This document shows, piece after piece, positions 58,376 to 64,000 of a stretch of 64,000 bases of DNA. Position numbers and translations under genes: made by a program. This DNA comes from Archilochus colubris. Taxonomy: Eukaryota; Chordata; Aves; Apodiformes; Trochilidae. The stretch's first letter is position 1, and every line of letters starts with the position of its first letter. Where the stretch lies: assembly GCA_023079485.1 (NCBI GenBank), contig CM041115.1, positions 43,145,805-43,209,804 of the forward strand. Reading direction: 5' to 3'. Under the pieces are notes generated by a model. The model had not been told where the DNA came from. It searched no databases and worked only from the letters and a program-made list of their open reading frames with translations.

Positions 58376-61300
58376 CATAATAACAGCTATAAAATATACA
58401 TGTATATTAAAAAAGGATATTTAATAGATAAAATTATCTTTTTAATCAAGAACAATTTGGGCAACAGCCTAGCACAGGTTAATTAGAAATATCCTTCCTG
58501 TAATAACACCAATTCAATTTCTCATTTTGCTGCTGTCTGTGGTGTCCATACCAAACAGTTCTCGGTAGCCATTCATGGCATGGCAATAGTCTTGCCTTTC
58601 AGAGAGTATAAAACATGAATCAAGTAATAAAGGACTTTTTAGTACTTTGAGACTAATTAGTAGTGAAATCTCTTTCATTCTGAGAAAAAAAAATACTTTC
58701 AGGGGAAAGAGATTGGAAACTTGATCATTATAAAAATAATTTTTTAAGTAATACTTATTATAAAAAATGAATTTGCTGTAATGTAAAATTAGCATTCTCA
58801 AAATCCCTTGATTGCCTTACATTCTCTACTGTTTTACAAGAGGCAGGCTCATTTTTTTGCCAAATTTTTATATGCCCATGTCTTGCAAGTCATACTTAAA
58901 AATAATAAATCCACATCATATAAATAAAACAAAGTTACATAATAGTGACATGACTAAAACTGCAAATCTGATGTGAACCAGTCAAAATGTTATCACATGC
59001 AGAATAAAATTATGTTAATTCATTTTACAAATTCTTACCCTGAAGTTGTAATATTACACAATGTTCTACCCAAAGAGAATAGAATGCTTTCAAAACAACA
59101 GATCTTCTGAACAGAGATTATTGTTCACTACTGTTTTGAACTACTAAAATTGGCCAAAAAGTATCCAAAATTTTCCCCAGTTCATATAAAACTGATTTCC
59201 ATCTTATAAACTGCAAGTATGTGTCAGTTCCATAGTAATAAAATAAATATCACAGAAAAATACGTGCATAAAACATCTGATTGGTATAATTATAAAGAAC
59301 ATATTAGACATGAACGATGTACAGAGGGAGGTTACACCCACTACAAACATTTCTTCACTTTTTTGATATATGATGGAGAATTTTAAAATTAGAGAATGGA
59401 GAATTTTTAGATAGTTACAGGATAAAAATTATGAAATACAGTTTGATAAATCCTTTTTAATATACATGGAATACAAAAAAATGTCTTAAGTTGGACTTTT
59501 GCTCTCTTATGGGAAAATTGTTCTTTACTGGGAAAAGTAATCTACAGGCTCAAAGTATCATGTTTTGGTCTCTGTTCCTCACATGCAAAGCACAAATTGA
59601 GTATCTGGCAAAAACTGTCTCTGTAGAAACAAGCACAGACATAATAGACTGTTAATTGATTTGAGAGATGAAGTGGGTAACACATTTTTCACTGATTACC
59701 TCTTTTATGTAAAGCCACATAAATATCCAGATTGATCATGCATTTGAAGTTGTTAACACCCAATGCTATGTCAGCATTTAGCTGTGTAACCTCACGTTTT
59801 TAAACCTTTTTATTAGTTAGCATATCAAAGCAGGAAGACAACTGAATCAGTTCCCCAGACAGTATCATTTTGCTGCTCTCCTTCTGTCAAAACTGTGGTT
59901 TTCACATGCAGGAGAAATCCAAAGCAGTGTTAATAATACACACCAAGGACATCAGCTCTACAAAGTCGCTGCCACCCATCTTCCTTCAGAGACATTTCTC
60001 TAAATGGCTTTTCAGCCTTAAGCAACTTTCTGCATCTTGTCAAGCAGACTTTACAAAATGACAATTCTAATAACCCCGAAGTAATGACCAAATCCTCAGC
60101 GTGGCTTTAAACAACTTGAATGTGTCATAGAGTGAACTTTCTGAAAACGTATCGCCTGCATAGCTCATCATGAAAGTTACTTAAAATGCACTATGGGTAT
60201 TTAGAGGCAAATTACAGAGACAAGTTTTCTTGAGAAGACATGACTGGTTGTTCAAAAAGACGCCTTAGCATGGACTTTTATTTAGCAAAATGTAAAATCA
60301 GAAACCGTGGAAGATCAGAACAAGGAAGCACTCTCTAACCTCATGCCATTTTTCAAACTCTTAATTTTTGTTAATATGGCACCAATCTTGTTTTTCCTTT
60401 TATTCCTAGTACAAATTTTCCAGAAGGTGCAAATACTAGTTGGAAAAGTAGAAGCAAGAATTCACCTACAAAGAGAAATTTAGTATTAAAGACTCCATTA
60501 ATTTAAGGATATTTGTCCACACATACACACTTGCCTAGCTAGGCAACCAACGGTGTAAGTCTTAGACAACCTGAAACCATAGTTCTAAAAGAGATAACTT
60601 TTGAGTTCTCATTATTCACAATATTTCTTTCTCATTCCAAATTTTCTTTGGTAAACAAATCTGCCAAAAAAATTCTGATTCAAAGGTAATAATGTTGGAT
60701 TTTACTTAGTGCCAGTTGCAAAACACAGTTCAAAATCTGAAATCTAATATTCATAGAAGATTATTAAGGGCTGGGTGAAGTTTAGCAGAGCTGCTTTTAA
60801 AAGGATGAGAGCAGCCTTTCACGAGGAATTTGTTTTGAAAATAGAGAAGCAACCTTCCTTCCCAGAGGAAGGGACAATATCAAATTTGGTAGGTCCCAAC
60901 TCTGAGCAACATCTTTGTTTTCTTCTGGTGCTGAAATGAAAATTCAAATTGTAAATTGTAATTCTTCAAGTGCATTTTTTCTTCAAAATGTGTCCCTCTA
61001 CGTGTCCCTCTTTTAAAGGAACATCACTGCCAATAGATAGTGCTCATAAAGAAAGACCTTCCATGTCACAGCTGGCTGTGCAGCTTCACATAGTTTACTG
61101 AACCTGTGCATTGCTAGGCAGAAATGTGGAGCACAGGAGTATTTTTTGCACCTTTCACCTTTTGCACACTTTCACCTAAATGCAGATTTTATCCTTCTAG
61201 CTGCCCTTTCCCTCTACTTTTTTTTTTTTTCCTCAATATACCAGTTTTGTTAAATATATAAGTCAACTTTTGATAATTATATAAAATATCCAGAATGTCT

Positions 61301-62491
61301 AGAAGTAATAATCCCATTAACGGCCAATATCTGTTAGGGTTTTTTTGGTTTTGTTATTGTTTGTTTGTTTGTTTGTTTGTTTGTTTTTTTCTTTTTTTGT
61401 TAATGGCCTTTGTTTACAGACTCCAGGAAATTCTCTTAAATCATACAAGTTTAAAATTTGAGAGGTAGTAATTTTTCTTTTGGTGAACTTATGAAACTAT
61501 ATATGAATTTTGTTTGAATCTTCTTGTTACAACACATCAAAAATTAAAATTACTTGCAACTAATATTTAAGGTAGTAATATCTTAATTCCACATCTCATT
61601 TTTTTAGTGAATTGTGTTTACTTTCCCATACCTGCACTAGGGCCAAAATACTGAAGGAGTTACAAAACACTTGTTGTATCTGTTGCTTGGTTCAGAAGCA
61701 GAGTTATAGAAAATAAAATGTTATGCCCTGGGCCAAGGGTTTAAAACTCATGACATTTTATCCAATGAATTCAGTTCCACATATACAGCAGAAAACACCT
61801 TATAATTTGCCAATTGAAATGTAACATCCAAGAGGAATAATCGTGTCCTATTTCATGCATATAGCTCACTTGGACAGTATCTGCTGTTATGAGCAAGCAT
61901 GAAAAAAAAAGAGAATAAGAAACAAGAACATGCTAATACTTGTGTGGTAATTGCTCAAAATAGAAAACCAAATTCATATGTTGATACACCAATTTGGCAC
62001 TGATAAGCCCAAGTAAAATAGTGCCATAAATTGATTTCGTATGACTTACAAAAAAACCCAAAGGTAATTCGAGGTGTGATTAAAAAGAGATGGAAGACAA
62101 TTTCTCAAAAGGTGACAAGGCCTGGCAGAAAGACCAGAACATCACAGGGTACAGCAATATACTCAATGCCAATATGGACACCTTAGCCCTTGAACCAATG
62201 GTCATAAAATTTTTTTTGGCCAACAGTTTTTTTTACAAATATAAACTACAAGTAATTTTACAGCTTTTCCCATCACCTGAAGCCAGAAGCTTGGTCAGTT
62301 TGTGAGTTGTAGGCATAGAATTTTCTTGGAAGTTTGATATGAATTTTGACTTGGGCCTACTGAATACTATATTTAATTTAACTGTTGTTTCCATGTTTCC
62401 TCATTTTTCACTGTCTAGCATGACTACTAAGCAAGAATTTAGTAAAATTAATATAGGCAACATGTAAATATATGTTGATTTGTCTTTTCTG
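58376..62491. other. Unique AT-rich sequence, no gene seen
   Basis: About 4.1 kb with no transposon or exon recognised, except T-rich and TTTG simple repeats near 61220 and 61359-61386. Confidence 0.5.
61359..61386. repeat. (GTTT)n microsatellite
   Basis: About seven tandem GTTT units, followed by T-rich sequence. Confidence 0.9.
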
Positions 62492-62680
62492 TGCAAGATC
62501 TGGACAGACCAGAGATTTTGGTGAACGGAGACCTAATGAGGTTCAACAAGAATAAGTATACAGTCCTGTACCTCGGGAGGAATAAAGTCATGCACCAACA
62601 CAAATCAGGGGCTGACCTGCTAGAAAGCAACTCCATGGAGCTCTGGTGGACAAGTTATCCATGTGCCCTTGTGGCCAAGA
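62492..62680 (+). mobile_element. Internal CR1 fragment lacking both ends
   Basis: About 190 bp of the CR1 reverse transcriptase region: 'CAAGATCTGGACAGACCAGA', 'GACCTAATGAGGTTCAACAA' and 'AGCAACTCCATGGAGCTCTG', ending at 'GTGCCCTTGTGGCCAAGA'. It closely resembles 57605-57805 and appears to be the same subfamily. Both the 5' part and the whole 3' UTR and tail are absent, so it is a broken remnant rather than a simple insertion product. Confidence 0.88.
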
Positions 62681-64000
62681 ATTGTTGCAGAGTCCCTGTT
62701 CTGAATCACAGCTAAAGCTCAAAAGTAATAAGACTGCTGAGTCCTTCAAGAAAGCACAGGTCATGCTATAATTCAGTAGTAACAGCAGGTTCCCTGGCAT
62801 CCAGCTTGCAAGAGAGACAAGTAGAAATTTATTAGCACAAATGAATGTACTGTTGTAGTACACCATCTCTAGTTCAAGCAGTACTGTTACTTAGGGTGCA
62901 TAAAAAAGAGTGAAATATCTTGAAAATGTAATTAATTTCAGGGAATTCAGGTACCTTTCTCAGTCGAATTCAGCCTGACACAGAAAGAGATAACTAGCAC
63001 AATAACAATGAACTTCACATCTAAACTAAACCATTTGCTCAGCATGCTACCCTTCAGTATTCCTAGGTGGCTTATTTGAAGAACTGACATGCTATTCATG
63101 GATTTTCTCTGAAATGGGGTGAATAAGCTAGACTTTCTTTAAATGAGCTATGGGATCCTGTCATTTCTTTCTTAGAGGATTTAACCTACTGAACTCATTA
63201 TAAGCACACAAATATACTCCTTCCCTTTACATCAAAGTGTATTGTACACTGTAGCACTACCTAAACTTTAGTGGTGTGGTTTTATCAAAACCTTGAAACA
63301 TTCAACATTCAGACTTTCATCCATGTAGAAAAAGGGTAAGAGTAAAATATTTTCCCATGTCCATGTTGACAGACTGATAGCATAATGAAAATAAATACTT
63401 CTGATTTCATTAAATGTCCTTTATGACAAACCATCTTCTGCAAACTAGTCAATCGTTTTCCTGATATGAATGGAAGGCAGAGGTAGATAGGTTAACCAAT
63501 TCATAGATACATTGTTAAACAGCAAATTTAAATCTTTCAAGAAGGAATTTCACTTACTGTGGATATATAACATGGATTTACCATTGCTATAGCAAGTATG
63601 CTCTGCCTCCAAACAAAGAGACGCAATTGATCTGTCTTGGGAAAAAGAGTAAAATCCTGCTTAATTCCAGAACAAAGTACGCTTTGTAGTTAAGTTTAAT
63701 TATAATGAAAAAGATCCAGAGCCCATGGAAATCAATGGAACTATTTCAATGCACTTTTGATCAGGCCCATAAATAGAATTGCTTTGTGAATCACTGTATC
63801 ACAGCAATTCAATGCAAACTGTTTCAGAGGATTTACTGAACTTCCCGAGCAGAAATGTTGGAATTTCACAGAAAGTAAAGAAAATCTCCCACATGTGATT
63901 TGGATTCTTGCAAAGGGTCCTATTTAGAATGCAAGACAAAGTAAAAAAATGTTTGCTGATGTTGCAAGGATTAATTACCTTGGCAATGCTTTTATGCAAC
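62681..64000. other. Unique sequence, no gene seen
   Basis: No repeat or exon recognised up to the end of the window. Confidence 0.5.

Noticed and set aside
1..64000. CRISPR array, phage or bacterial operon
   Set aside because: There are no regularly spaced repeats with unique spacers, no ribosome-binding-site-led gene arrays, and the repeats are avian LINE and LTR types.

Overview
The window looks like non-coding nuclear DNA from a bird. The strongest evidence is at least a dozen 5'-truncated CR1 LINE fragments, several of which end in the avian CR1 3' tail made of short repeats like ATTCTATG or ATTCTGTG. Pieces of three LTR types that I recognise from avian genomes, mainly non-galliform birds, support this. 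The sequence is AT-rich and sparse in genes, as in introns or intergenic deserts of large avian chromosomes. The species cannot be named from this sequence. I found no convincing protein-coding exon, tRNA, rRNA or CRISPR array, and no bacterial-type operon. The long open frames either lie inside retrotransposon remnants, come from simple repeats, or look like chance.

Layout. 1-9.0 kb is mostly unique sequence, with one CR1 tail (2.5 kb) and a probable very old MIR/L2-type fragment (5.9 kb). 9.07-12.07 kb holds a mosaic of opposed CR1 pieces and then a 1.1 kb reverse-strand CR1 with reverse transcriptase remnants. 16.3-17.4 kb holds two CR1 copies meeting tail to tail. 21.1-22.8 kb is a long LTR truncated against the 3' end of a non-CR1 LINE that keeps a 148-codon open frame and ends in a short ATG-repeat tail. 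22.8-32.1 kb is unique. 32.1-35.6 kb has small CR1 and LTR pieces. 39.65-40.7 kb has a G-rich quadruplex-prone tract followed by a solo LTR. 41.85-42.28 kb has a large purine satellite, GGGAA and AGAGA units, headed by a pyrimidine arm of opposite sense. 47.6-50.4 kb packs three LTRs and a CR1 end to end. 51.65, 54.9 and 57.2 kb each carry a CR1, and 62.5 kb carries a stray internal CR1 piece closely resembling the one at 57.2 kb.

No genes work together here. The content is a record of LINE and endogenous-retrovirus insertion, nesting and decay, plus simple-repeat growth. All retroviral material is LTR only: no gag, pol or env coding sequence was seen. Repeat family assignments are from memory of consensus sequences, and LTR family numbers 1-3 are my own labels. 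I did not find evidence for an undescribed biological system. The best leads are the non-CR1 LINE, the hairpin-headed purine satellite, the G-rich tract and a perfect 11-bp hairpin at 18.67 kb.
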